Assembly: GCF_947500705.1 (NCBI RefSeq)
Contig: NZ_CANMSY010000010.1
Location: 79,675-143,674 of the forward strand
DNA length: 64,000 bases
Reading direction: 5' to 3'
Source: an uncultured Brachybacterium sp.
GTDB taxonomy: Bacteria; Actinomycetota; Actinomycetes; Actinomycetales; Dermabacteraceae
Positions 6,347 through 14,661 of this stretch are shown here, piece after piece. Made by a program: the position numbers and the translations under genes. The number at the start of each line of letters is the position of its first letter. Positions within the stretch are counted from its first letter, which is position 1. The notes below the pieces were generated by a model. It saw nothing but the letters and a program-made list of their open reading frames with translations, did not search any database and was not told where the DNA came from.

Positions 6347-9051
6347 GCGTCCTGAGCCGCCTCGATCGCCGTGTGCACCGCGGCCAGCGCCGCGGGCACC
6401 CGGGAGGGCTCGCCGCCGCCGCCCTGCGCCATGTCCGGCTTGCCGCCGCCACGGCCGCCCATCGCCTCGGCGGCGATGCGCAGCAGGGCGCCCGCGGCGA
6501 GCCCGCGCTCCCGTGCGGCCGCGTTGGTGGCGATGACCAGAGCCGCCCGGCCGCTCTCGTGGCCGGCGACCGCGACGGTGACGGGCGCGTCCTCGCCGAG
6601 CCTGGTGCGGAGGTCGAGCGCGAGGGTGCGCAGATCCCCTGCGTCAACACCCTCGCCGGCGTCGTGCGTCAGCACCCGGACCCCGGCGACCTCGATGGTG
6701 GAGTCCACGAGTCGCCCGGCCTCGGCCTGCAGCTGCTGGCCGCGCAGTGCCGCGAGCTGCTTCTCCATGTCCTTCATCCGCTGGGTGAGCGAGCGCACCC
6801 GCTCGGGCAGCTCCTCGGCGGCGCCGACCTTCAGCAGCTCGGAGAGCTGGGAGACCAGTGCGTGCTCCTTGGCCTGGTGGCGGTAGGCGGAGAGCCCGAC
6901 CAGCGCGTCGACGCGCCGCACTCCGCTGCCGATGGACGCCTCGCCCATCAGCTGCACGGTGCCGATCGCGCCGGTGCTGGAGACATGGGTGCCGCCGCAC
7001 AGCTCACGCGACCAGTCGCCGCCGATGGACACCACGCGCACGACCTCGCCGTACTTCTCACCGAACAGCGCCTGCGCACCGAGGGACCTGGCCTCATCAA
7101 GCGACATCTGCTGGTCGGTGACGGTCAGCTCATCCTGCAGGAGTGTGTTGACGCGGCCCTCGATCTGCTCGAGCACCGACTTCGGGACGGCCTGTCCGTA
7201 GCGGAAGTCGAAGCGCATCCGGCCCGGGGAGTTCTCGGAGCCGGCCTGGGTGGCGCTGTGGCCGAGCTCCTCCCGCAGGGACTCGTGGACCATGTGGGTG
7301 GCGGTGTGGGCGCGGGCGATCGCGCCGCGTCGCTCGCCGTCGATCGTCGCGATCGCCGAGGTGCCCTGCGCGAGGGTGCCCTCGACGAGGCGTCCCCGAT
7401 GGACGATCAGCCCGCGCACGGGCTTCTGCACATCGTCGACCTCGATCAGACCGCCGCCGGTGAGGGCGATGCGGCCCTGATCGGCGAGCTGGCCGCCGGA
7501 CTCCGCGTAGAAGGGGGTGGAGGCGAGGACGACCTCGACCTGAGCCGGAGCCTCGACCGCGGTGACCAGCTGGCCGTCCACCAGCACCGACTCGACCGTG
7601 GTGGCGACCGTGTCCTCGGTGTATCCCAGGAACGGCACCTCGCCGCCGCGCTCGGTGAGCAGACGGTTGTAGATCGCGGTGTCGGTGTGTCCGGACTTCT
7701 TCGCGGCGGCGTCGGCCCGCGCACGCTCGCGCTGCTCCTGCATCGCTCCGCGGAAGGCGTCGGCGTCGACCTGCAGCCCGACCTCCTGCGCCATCTCCAT
7801 GGTGAGGTCGATGGGGAAGCCGTAGGTGTCATGGAGGCGGAAGGCGTCGTCGCCGGTCATGACTCGGCCGCCGCCCTTCTTCACCTCGCCTGCGAGCTGC
7901 TCGAAGATGGAGGTGCCCGTCTCCAGGGTGCGACGGAAGGCCTCCTCCTCGGCGTAGACGATCTCGCTGATGCGCGCGAAGTCCGCTTCGAGCTCGGGAT
8001 AGGACTCGACCATGAGGGACTTCGAGATCGGCAGCAGCGCGGTCATCGAGGGCTGCGAGTAGCCCAGCAGCCGCATCGAGCGCACCGCTCGCCGGATCAG
8101 GCGCCGCAGCACGTAGCCGCGCCCTTCATTGCCCGGGCGCACCCCGTCGGACACCAGCATCAGCGCGCTGCGCACGTGGTCGCCGATGATCCGCAGGTGG
8201 ACGTCATCCTCGCCGTCCGCGCCGTAGACACGGCCCGAGAGCTCCTGGGCCTTCTCGATGATCGGGAAGATCTGGTCGATCTCGTACATGTTCTGCTTGC
8301 CCTGGAGCAGGTAGGCGACCCGTTCGACGCCGAGGCCGGTGTCGATGGACTTCTGGTCCAGCTCACCGAGGAGGGGGTAGTCCTTGCCGCCGCCCTCGCC
8401 GCGCAGGTACTGGTCGAAGACCAGGTTCCAGATCTCGATGTAGCGGTCCTCGCCCTTCTCATCACCGGGCCATTCGGGAACGGTGCCGGTGACGGCGTCG
8501 GGCCCGTACTCGGGGCCGCGGTCGTAGTGCCACTCGCCGCAGGGCCCGGCGGGGCCGGGCTGGCCGGTGTCCCAGAAGATCTCTTCCCGCGGCAGGCGCA
8601 CGACGCGCTGCGGGTCCAGGCCCACCACCTCCGTGACGTGGCGGTAGGACTCCTCGTCCTGCTCCCAGACGGTGAACCAGAGGCGCTCGGGATCGAAGCC
8701 GAATCCGCCGTCGTCCTGCGAGGTGGTCAGCAGCTCCCAGGAGAGATCGATCGCGCCGGTCTTGAAGTAGTCGCCGAAGGAGAAGTTCCCGGCCATCTGG
8801 AAGAACGTTCCGTGGCGCGTGGTGCGGCCGACGTTCTCGATGTCATTGGTGCGGATGCACTTCTGGACGCTCGCCGCACGAGGGTACGGCGCCTTCTCCG
8901 TCCCCACGATGTACGGGATGAAGGGGACCATGCCCGCGATCGTGAACAGGATCGACGGGTCGGAGGACACCAGCGAGCTGCTGGGCACGATCTCGTGGTT
9001 CTTCTTCGCGAAGAAATCGAGCCAGCGATGACGGATCTCGGAGGTGCGCAT
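6343..9051 (-). CDS. alaS: Alanine--tRNA ligase
   Basis: A 902-residue class II aminoacyl-tRNA synthetase charging tRNA-Ala. From the N-terminus: the catalytic core (MRTSEIRHRWLDFF, then VPSSSLV and the FFQMAGNFSFGDYFK region), the tRNA-recognition domain, the editing domain with HTATHMVHESLREELG and the cysteine of CGGTHV as zinc/editing ligands, and the C-Ala domain whose end shows AEAMGGRGGGKPDMAQGGG. Length matches the bacterial family. ATG at 9051. It is the first gene of the overlapping alaS-ruvX-mltG-aroE run. The 134-nt gap to rpsD holds the rpsD terminator, so the operon likely has its own promoter. Confidence 0.97.
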   Translation of the reverse strand: MRTSEIRHRWLDFFAKKNHEIVPSSSLVSSDPSILFTIAGMVPFIPYIVGTEKAPYPRAASVQKCIRTNDIENVGRTTRHGTFFQMAGNFSFGDYFKTGAIDLSWELLTTSQDDGGFGFDPERLWFTVWEQDEESYRHVTEVVGLDPQRVVRLPREEIFWDTGQPGPAGPCGEWHYDRGPEYGPDAVTGTVPEWPGDEKGEDRYIEIWNLVFDQYLRGEGGGKDYPLLGELDQKSIDTGLGVERVAYLLQGKQNMYEIDQIFPIIEKAQELSGRVYGADGEDDVHLRIIGDHVRSALMLVSDGVRPGNEGRGYVLRRLIRRAVRSMRLLGYSQPSMTALLPISKSLMVESYPELEADFARISEIVYAEEEAFRRTLETGTSIFEQLAGEVKKGGGRVMTGDDAFRLHDTYGFPIDLTMEMAQEVGLQVDADAFRGAMQEQRERARADAAAKKSGHTDTAIYNRLLTERGGEVPFLGYTEDTVATTVESVLVDGQLVTAVEAPAQVEVVLASTPFYAESGGQLADQGRIALTGGGLIEVDDVQKPVRGLIVHRGRLVEGTLAQGTSAIATIDGERRGAIARAHTATHMVHESLREELGHSATQAGSENSPGRMRFDFRYGQAVPKSVLEQIEGRVNTLLQDELTVTDQQMSLDEARSLGAQALFGEKYGEVVRVVSIGGDWSRELCGGTHVSSTGAIGTVQLMGEASIGSGVRRVDALVGLSAYRHQAKEHALVSQLSELLKVGAAEELPERVRSLTQRMKDMEKQLAALRGQQLQAEAGRLVDSTIEVAGVRVLTHDAGEGVDAGDLRTLALDLRTRLGEDAPVTVAVAGHESGRAALVIATNAAARERGLAAGALLRIAAEAMGGRGGGKPDMAQGGGGEPSRVPAALAAVHTAIEAAQDA

Positions 9052-9123
9052 GGTCGGGAGGTGTCCTTCCTGGAACAGCCGGGGTGGGCCCGCTCGGCGG
9101 GCGAGGCACTTCTGCGGACACGA

Positions 9124-9163
9124 AGGCCCCGGTCAGGGTACCGGAGTACACCCGCCGGGGCCT
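9124..9163 (-). terminator. Hairpin terminator of rpsD
   Basis: A 9-bp GC-rich stem (AGGCCCCGG at 9124-9132 with CCGGGGCCT at 9155-9163) and a 22-nt loop lies 22 nt past the rpsD stop on the minus strand and is followed by TTCGTG. The T content is weak but the placement between rpsD and alaS suits a terminator. Confidence 0.6.
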
Positions 9164-9185
9164 GTCGCGCCGCGGTGAAGAAAGG

Positions 9186-9812
9186 TCAGCGAGCGTAGTA
9201 CTCGACGACCATCTGGACCTCACAGGTCACGGGGACCTCAGCGCGCTTGGGGCGCGCGACGAGCTGGGCCTTCAGCTCGGGAAGCTCGACCGAGAGGTAC
9301 GAGGGGGTCTTCGCGAGGACGTCGGAGTTGCCGCCCTCGGCGGCGATCTGGAACGACTCCATCGCCTGCGACTTGGGCTTGACCTGAATGGTCTGGCCCG
9401 GGGAGACGCGGTACGAGGGACGGTCCACCAGCTTGCCGTCGACCAGGATGTGGCGGTGCACCACGGCCTGGCGAGCCTGGAGGGTGGTGCGGGCGAAGCC
9501 GGAGCGCAGGACGAGCGCGTCCAGGCGCATCTCCAGCAGCTCGACCATGCTCTCACCCGTCAGACCGGGCTCCTTCTTGGCGTCCAGGTAGGCGCGGTGC
9601 ATCTGCTTCTCGCGGATGCCGTACTGCGCGCGCAGACGCTGCTTCTCCTTGAGTCGCACGGCGTAGTCCGACTCGGTGCGGCGGCGAGCACGGCCGTGCT
9701 CGCCCGGGGGGTACGGGCGCTTCTCGAAGTACTTGACAGACTTCGGGGTGAGCGGGAGCCCGAGGGCTCGAGAGAGGCGCGCCTGGCGGCGCGCACGGGT
9801 GACGTTGGTCAC
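9186..9812 (-). CDS. rpsD: 30S ribosomal protein S4 (uS4)
   Basis: A 208-residue primary 16S rRNA-binding protein that nucleates assembly of the small subunit body. The sequence shows the S4 start (TNVTRARRQARLSRALG), the LTPKSVKYFEKRPYPPGEHG segment, and the S4 RNA-binding domain (RLDALVLRSGFARTTLQAR ... VVHRHILVDGKLVDRPSYRV). It lacks the N-terminal zinc cysteines of some paralogues, so it is the C-minus form. I choose GTG at 9812, preceded by an AGAGG site; an ATG 13 codons upstream at 9851 lies inside a leader hairpin and is less likely. The gene stands apart from the main ribosomal operons, as in some Micrococcales. Confidence 0.93.
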   Translation of the reverse strand: MTNVTRARRQARLSRALGLPLTPKSVKYFEKRPYPPGEHGRARRRTESDYAVRLKEKQRLRAQYGIREKQMHRAYLDAKKEPGLTGESMVELLEMRLDALVLRSGFARTTLQARQAVVHRHILVDGKLVDRPSYRVSPGQTIQVKPKSQAMESFQIAAEGGNSDVLAKTPSYLSVELPELKAQLVARPKRAEVPVTCEVQMVVEYYAR

Positions 9813-9866
9813 GAGGTATACCTCTTGTTCGCGTGTGTTGAATCCAGTCATGCAGCCGCGGATTCA
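9813..9866 (-). promoter_or_regulatory. rpsD leader with two inverted repeats, one over the ribosome binding site
   Basis: Between the proposed promoter and the GTG start two palindromes occur. TGAATCC (9839-9845) pairs with GGATTCA (9860-9866) around a 14-nt loop containing the alternative ATG. A perfect 12-nt palindrome, GAGGTATACCTC (9813-9824), contains the ribosome binding site and abuts the start codon. S4 regulates its own operon in E. coli and Bacillus by binding leader RNA; a similar role here is inference. Confidence 0.5.
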
Positions 9867-9873
9867 GCGTCCC

Positions 9874-9902
9874 ACATTACCGCAGCAACGGCCCGAGGTC
9901 CA
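9874..9902 (-). promoter_or_regulatory. Candidate promoter of rpsD
   Basis: On the minus strand a -35-like TGGACC (complement of 9897-9902) and a -10-like TAATGT (complement of 9874-9879) are separated by exactly 17 nt, about 60 nt before the rpsD GTG. This would transcribe rpsD separately from the upstream rarA, which ends at 9962. Confidence 0.45.
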
Positions 9903-9961
9903 CGACCGACGACGCTGGTCACGCCTTGCTTCCTGTGGAGTGCCTCACGCGGACGCCGGGC

Positions 9962-11323
9962 TCACGAGCGCAGGATCCGTCGCAGCGCCTCAACCCGGCC
10001 CCTCGTGCGCTCCTCGTTCCCGTGACCCTTGGGGTGGTAGTAGTCCACGCCCACCAGGTCATCGGGGGCGTACTGCTGTGCCACCACTCCGTGCGGGGCG
10101 TCATGGGCGTACTGGTACTCCACGCCGTGCCCGAGCTTCTTCGCGCCGGAATAGTGCGCGTCGCGCAAATGCGCCGGCACGCCCTGCCCCTTCCCGGCGC
10201 GGACATCGGCGATGGCCGCATCCAGTGCCTGATACGACGCATTGGACTTCGGCGCGGTGGCGATATGGACCACGGCCTGGGCCAGCGGGATCCGTCCTTC
10301 GGGCATGCCGAGCATCTGCACCGCCTGCATCGCGGCGACGGCGACCTGGAGGGCGCTCGGATCGGCCATGCCGACCTCCTCCCCTGCGGCGATGACCACC
10401 CGTCGGGCGATGAAACGGGGGTCCTCCCCCGCCTCGATCATCCGTGCCAGGTAGTGCAGGGCCGCGTCGACGTCACTGCCCCGCATCGACTTGATGAAGG
10501 CGCTGGTGACGTCGTAGTGCTGGTCGCCGGCCCGGTCATAGCGCACGGCGGCCCGGTTGACCGCCTGGGCGAGCGTCGCGGCGTCGATCTCCCGGGATTC
10601 CTTCATCAGCGCCGCCGCCGCGGCCGCCTCGAGGGAGGTGAGGATCTTCCGGGCGTCACCGCCGCCGAGCCGGAGCAGCGCCTCGCGCGCCTCGTCGGTC
10701 AGGGTCACCGAGCCGGCCAGGCCGCGCTCGTCCTCGAGTGCGCGGTCGACGAGCGCGTCGAGATCCTCCCTGCCCAGCGACTCCAGGGTGAGCACGATCG
10801 ATCGGGACAGCAGCGGCGAGATCACCGAGAAGTAGGGGTTCTCGGTGGTCGCGGCGATCAGCGTGACCCAGCGGTTCTCGACGCTCGGCAGCAGGGCGTC
10901 CTGCTGGGATTTGGAGAAGCGGTGCACCTCGTCGACGAAGAGCACCGTCTCGCGGCCGATCGTGCGCAGTCGGGAGCGGGCCTGGTCGACGACCTCGCGG
11001 ATGTCCTTGACCCCGGCGAGCACGGCGGAGACCTCGACGAACTCGCGATCCCCGGACTGCGCGACGACATAGGCGAGGGTGGTCTTGCCCGTGCCGGGAG
11101 GACCCCACAGGATCAGGGAGCTGGGGGCGGTGCGGGAATCGTCGGCCCCGACCAGGCGCCGCAGCGGGCTGCCGGGTTCGAGCGCGCTGCGCTGACCCAC
11201 GACCTCCTCGAGGGAGCGCGGTCGCATCCGGACCGCCAGCGGAGCGCGGTGGTCGCGGTTGCGATCCGAGAGGGTGCGCGGTGCGGGGGCGTCACCGCTG
11301 AGGGAGAAGAGGTCCTCGTCCAT
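9962..11323 (-). CDS. rarA: Replication-associated recombination protein A (RarA/MgsA AAA+ ATPase)
   Basis: A 453-residue AAA+ ATPase related to clamp loader subunits, acting at stalled replication forks. The N-terminal segment reads [11 protein letters not shown]. The Walker A motif is GPPGTGKTT, Walker B is [10 protein letters not shown], sensor 1 lies in [10 protein letters not shown], and an arginine finger region in LLSRS. The C-terminal tetramerisation domain ([29 protein letters not shown], in part) matches RarA rather than RuvB or DnaX. ATG at 11323. It is transcribed towards rpsD with a 149-nt gap and diverges from the patatin-like gene. Confidence 0.94.
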   Translation of the reverse strand: MDEDLFSLSGDAPAPRTLSDRNRDHRAPLAVRMRPRSLEEVVGQRSALEPGSPLRRLVGADDSRTAPSSLILWGPPGTGKTTLAYVVAQSGDREFVEVSAVLAGVKDIREVVDQARSRLRTIGRETVLFVDEVHRFSKSQQDALLPSVENRWVTLIAATTENPYFSVISPLLSRSIVLTLESLGREDLDALVDRALEDERGLAGSVTLTDEAREALLRLGGGDARKILTSLEAAAAAALMKESREIDAATLAQAVNRAAVRYDRAGDQHYDVTSAFIKSMRGSDVDAALHYLARMIEAGEDPRFIARRVVIAAGEEVGMADPSALQVAVAAMQAVQMLGMPEGRIPLAQAVVHIATAPKSNASYQALDAAIADVRAGKGQGVPAHLRDAHYSGAKKLGHGVEYQYAHDAPHGVVAQQYAPDDLVGVDYYHPKGHGNEERTRGRVEALRRILRS

Positions 11324-11464
11324 CCCTCCAGGGTAGGCCCGGCACCTGAGGCGACGTGCCCAGGAGCGCAGCCTGCGCCCACCCCGCTCGGGTCAGTGCG
11401 GTGAACCGATCTCACCCCCTCGACCACCCGGCCCAGACCAGGCCGCGCGGAGATCCGACCCCCC

Positions 11465-11492
11465 TTGACACCGTCCAGCATCATACGATAAT
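11465..11492 (+). promoter_or_regulatory. Strong sigma-70-type promoter giving a leaderless mRNA
   Basis: A perfect -35 TTGACA (11465-11470) and a -10 GATAAT (11487-11492) are spaced by 16 nt. The expected transcription start, about 7 nt past the -10, falls on the A of the ATG at 11499. No ribosome binding site lies before that ATG, consistent with leaderless translation. Confidence 0.7.
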
Positions 11493-11498
11493 GCACTC

Positions 11499-12569
11499 AT
11501 GAAGAGCGTCGACGCTTCGGAACCGTCAGCATCCCGTACGCCTTCTCCTCCGGTCGAGGACCGGCTCGACCTGGTCCTCGAGGGCGGTGGGGTCAAGGGC
11601 ATCGCGCTGGTCGGAGCCCTCGAGGTGCTCGAGGAACGCGGCTACCGCTTCAACCGCGTCGTCGGCTCATCAGCAGGCGCCATTGCGGGCGCCATGGTGG
11701 CTGCCGGTATCCCGAGTGCCACGATGGCGGAGATCATGAGGTCCGTCGAGTACGGAAGATTCCAGGACGGGCGGCGTTGGAACCGGTTCCTGCCGGTGCA
11801 GGCGATCGGTGTCCTGGTGAAGAAGGGCATCTATCCCGGCCGCTTCCTCGAAGAATGGCTCGACGAACAGCTGAGGACGCACGGTCCGCGCTACGAGCAG
11901 GGAACCTTCTCCGACCTGAGGTACGAGGACCCCGAGAATGCGCGGTCCATCCCGGAGAACGAGAAGTTCCGCCTGGTCGTCACCGCATCGGACCTGTCCA
12001 ACGGGCGTCTGAAGTTCCTGCCGCGGGACTTCGAGGACTATCACCGCACGCCGGGAGAGCAGAGAATCGTCGACGCCGTTCGCATCTCGATGTCTATACC
12101 GTTCTTCTTCCGGCCCGTGAAGTGGACCGAGACGAATGGACGCGGAACGTGGTTGGTCGACGGCGGGATGCTGTCAAACTTCCCGATCACGGAGTTCGAC
12201 GCCCCGGCGGACCGAACGCCTCGCTGGCCGACTTACGGCATCAAGCTCTCGAGCAGACCGGACACTGCTCTCGGAGTCGCGAACAAGATCACCGGCACGC
12301 TGTCGTTCGGTATCGCCATCCTGCGGACGATGATGGGCTTCTATGACGGCATGCACATCGAGTCGGCGGATGCCATCGCCCGCACGATCTTCATCGACAC
12401 CGGCAAGGTTCGCACGACGCAGTTCGACCTGACGGAAGCGGACCGGGACATGCTGTATCGGAACGGTCGCCACGCCGCGATCACTTTCCTCGACGGTTCC
12501 GAGGGCACGCCGGGGTGGAACTTCGACCGATACATCAGCGAGTTCCGGCCCAGGGCGGCCCCAGCCTGA
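11499..12569 (+). CDS. Patatin-like phospholipase
   Basis: A 356-residue predicted lipid acyl hydrolase using a Ser-Asp dyad. The oxyanion loop is EGGGVKG (residues 28-34), the nucleophile elbow is GSSAG with Ser58, and the catalytic aspartate is in LVDGGM (Asp221). No signal peptide is seen, so it should act in the cytoplasm or at the inner membrane face. The first ~20 residues are Ser/Pro-rich. Third-codon positions are less GC-biased than in the flanking rarA and pyrD, hinting at later acquisition. It is a single gene with its own strong promoter. Substrate is unknown. Patatin-like proteins also serve as effectors in CBASS-type immunity, but no sensor cyclase or partner gene is near. Confidence 0.88.
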   Translation: MKSVDASEPSASRTPSPPVEDRLDLVLEGGGVKGIALVGALEVLEERGYRFNRVVGSSAGAIAGAMVAAGIPSATMAEIMRSVEYGRFQDGRRWNRFLPVQAIGVLVKKGIYPGRFLEEWLDEQLRTHGPRYEQGTFSDLRYEDPENARSIPENEKFRLVVTASDLSNGRLKFLPRDFEDYHRTPGEQRIVDAVRISMSIPFFFRPVKWTETNGRGTWLVDGGMLSNFPITEFDAPADRTPRWPTYGIKLSSRPDTALGVANKITGTLSFGIAILRTMMGFYDGMHIESADAIARTIFIDTGKVRTTQFDLTEADRDMLYRNGRHAAITFLDGSEGTPGWNFDRYISEFRPRAAPA

Positions 12570-12615
12570 TCCTCCGTCGTAGGGCGGAACGGGAAGCATG
12601 CCGGCAGGGCCGTCC

Positions 12616-13716
12616 TCAGCTCCGCAGCGCGCGAGCGATGCGCCCGGGCCACGACGGGCCTTCGTAGATCATCGCGGTGTACCCCTGGACGAGATCTGCC
12701 CCGGCGTCGAGGCGATCGCGCACATCCTGAGCGGTGGTCACGCCGCCGCAGCTGATGATCACGGCGTCCTGCGGAAGGGTGGCACGCAGCAGCTGCAGCA
12801 CCTGCAGCGAACGCTCGGCGAGGATCGGCCCGGAGAGCCCGCCCGCGCCGATCTGCTCGACCTGCGCTCGCGGGGTCACGAGCGAGTCGGGGCGGGCGAT
12901 GGTGGTGTTGGTCGCGATCACACCGGCCAGCCCCACCTCGGCGGCGAGCCGGGCGACTGCCCGCACGTCCCCGTCATGGAGGTCAGGGGCGATCTTCACC
13001 AGGACCGGCACCTCCCGACGCAGCCGGGTCCGCGCGGCTGCGGCCTCCTCAGCGACTGCTTCGAGGATCGGGCGGAGCATCTCGACGCTCTGCAGATCCC
13101 GAAGCCCGGGGGTGTTCGGGCTGGAGACGTTGATGGCGAGATAGCTGGCATAGGGGGCGAGCAGGCGGGCGGAGAAGCGGTAGTCCTCGGCGGCATCCTC
13201 GAGGGCGGTCACCTTGGACTTGCCGATGTTCACGCCGATCGCGGCGCGCTGACCACGTTCGGTGCGGCGCGCTCTGGCCAGGCGGCGGGCCAGGGCCTGA
13301 GCTCCGTGGTTGTTGAACCCCATGCGGTTGATCAGGGCCCGGTCCTCCATCAGCCGGAACGAGCGCGGCCGAGGGTTGCCGGGCTGCGCCTTGGCGGTGA
13401 CGGTGCCCACCTCGACATGGCCGAAGCCGAGATCCAGCAGGGCCAGCGGCACCTCGCCGTCCTTGTCGAAGCCAGCGGCCAGTCCCAGCGGGCTGCGGTG
13501 CTCGGCACCGAGGATCATGCGGCTGGGTCCGGTATCCCGCAGCGGGTCTGCGCCGCCGAACAGCGTGCGCAGCAGCTGCGGGCCGCCCGGAAGGCGATGT
13601 GCACCGGCGAGGGCCCGCACCGTCAACCGATGCGCGTGTTCCGGATCGAGCCGGCTCAGCGCGCAGCGGAAGAGCACGTCATAGAGCCCACGTCGAGGGG
13701 CGTCATCAGGGGTCAC
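12616..13716 (-). CDS. pyrD: Quinone-dependent dihydroorotate dehydrogenase (class 2)
   Basis: A 366-residue FMN enzyme that oxidises dihydroorotate to orotate in pyrimidine synthesis, passing electrons to the membrane quinone pool. An N-terminal amphipathic extension (YDVLFRCALSRLDPEHAH) marks class 2. Key segments are LGLAAGFDKDGE, VGTVTAKAQPGNPRPR, INRMGFNNHG, the catalytic serine in NVSSPNTPGLR, KIAPDL, ATNTTIAR and GGLSGP. Length is normal. ATG at 13716. It converges with the patatin-like gene and leads away from the two membrane proteins, with no other pyr gene nearby. Confidence 0.95.
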   Translation of the reverse strand: MTPDDAPRRGLYDVLFRCALSRLDPEHAHRLTVRALAGAHRLPGGPQLLRTLFGGADPLRDTGPSRMILGAEHRSPLGLAAGFDKDGEVPLALLDLGFGHVEVGTVTAKAQPGNPRPRSFRLMEDRALINRMGFNNHGAQALARRLARARRTERGQRAAIGVNIGKSKVTALEDAAEDYRFSARLLAPYASYLAINVSSPNTPGLRDLQSVEMLRPILEAVAEEAAAARTRLRREVPVLVKIAPDLHDGDVRAVARLAAEVGLAGVIATNTTIARPDSLVTPRAQVEQIGAGGLSGPILAERSLQVLQLLRATLPQDAVIISCGGVTTAQDVRDRLDAGADLVQGYTAMIYEGPSWPGRIARALRS

Positions 13717-13749
13717 GGGGAATACCGTACGCGGTCCTGGGAGCAGATC

Positions 13750-14238
13750 TCAGCGCGCAGGTCCCGAGCGACGTGCTCGCGACATGTAGAGCAGAGCGAC
13801 CACGGGCAGCAGCAGGGGCACGAAGCCGTAGTCCCTGCCGTAGACGCCCCAGACCGTCCCGTCCGGGAACAGCGCCGGATCGAGCAAGGTGAGGGAGCCG
13901 ACGATGAGCACTCCCACCAGCTCGGCGACGCACAGCGTCCTCGCCACCGGCGAGCCGCGGCCTCGACGGACCAGCGCGATGGTCACCGCGATGTAGGTCA
14001 CGGCGGCGAGCAGCGAGAGGCTGTACGCGACGGGGGCGAAGGAGAAGTCGCGCAGCACCTGGACCAGGCTGCGCGCGGTCGCCGAGAGCGCGAAGATGCC
14101 GTAGACCGCGATCAGGACGATCTCGAAGCCGCGCCCGGTGCGCTCAGGACGCTCCGGGTTCGATGGGCGTGGGTTCGACGCGCGCGAACTTCCGGTGCTC
14201 GTCACGTCCTTCCTGTCCTTCGCGCTCTTCGCACTCAT
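13750..14238 (-). CDS. Four-helix membrane protein, unknown function
   Basis: A 162-residue protein. The first ~40 residues are hydrophilic (Lys, Ser, Arg, Pro), then about four membrane helices follow, e.g. FEIVLIAVYGIFALSATARS and VAELVGVLIVGSLTLL, with a short basic tail SRARRSGPAR. Actinobacterial genomes often carry a similar two-gene membrane pair, but I do not know a function. Its ATG overlaps the stop of the upstream membrane protein (ATGA, 14235-14238), so the pair is co-translated and may form a complex. It lies 33 nt from pyrD on the same strand and may be co-transcribed with it. Confidence 0.75.
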   Translation of the reverse strand: MSAKSAKDRKDVTSTGSSRASNPRPSNPERPERTGRGFEIVLIAVYGIFALSATARSLVQVLRDFSFAPVAYSLSLLAAVTYIAVTIALVRRGRGSPVARTLCVAELVGVLIVGSLTLLDPALFPDGTVWGVYGRDYGFVPLLLPVVALLYMSRARRSGPAR

Positions 14239-14597
14239 GCGAATCCTCCTGGCCAGATCTGCTCCAGCCGCATCAGCAGCACCACCGAGACCGCCGCGCA
14301 GATGGCGATGACGAGACTCCCCCAGCGGCTGCGTTCGAACAGTCCCACCCAACCGCCGCCGACGGTCATCAGCAGCGCCGTGGCGAGGTAGCCGTACAGG
14401 GTCACCCGCTCCGGAGGATTCCCGCCGGCGAGGTCCTTCAGCCCCAGGGCGACTCCCAGCACGGCCCAGGCAGCGGCTGCCAGGGCACAGGCTCCCAGCA
14501 GCACCAGATCGGCGTTCAGGTCGCGCGCCGCGTAGTACATCCCGAGCAGGGCGGTCAGCCCGCCCAGCCCCACGACCACGATGCTCAGCACCGTCAT
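14235..14597 (-). CDS. Four-helix membrane protein, unknown function
   Basis: A 120-residue protein made almost wholly of four hydrophobic helices: the N-terminal one (VLSIVVVGLGGLTALLGMYYAA, partly), one around 31-50, one around 67-86 and one near the C-terminus, with short charged loops. No catalytic motif is visible. It is the first gene of the overlapping pair and diverges from pepA, the two starts being 64 nt apart. Pairing of two small membrane proteins suggests a heteromeric complex, which is inference. Confidence 0.7.
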   Translation of the reverse strand: MTVLSIVVVGLGGLTALLGMYYAARDLNADLVLLGACALAAAAWAVLGVALGLKDLAGGNPPERVTLYGYLATALLMTVGGGWVGLFERSRWGSLVIAICAAVSVVLLMRLEQIWPGGFA

Positions 14598-14661
14598 CTG
14601 CTCCTCCGCCCTCCTCCGTGGGACGCCGACACCGTGTCCGGCCCGCCCCTACGATAGAGCC

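Noticed and set aside
6373-9198. 941-codon plus-strand frame antisense to alaS
   Set aside because: It mirrors alaS codons on the other strand, is rich in His, Arg, Gly and Asp and has no family motif; a GC-skew shadow of a real gene.
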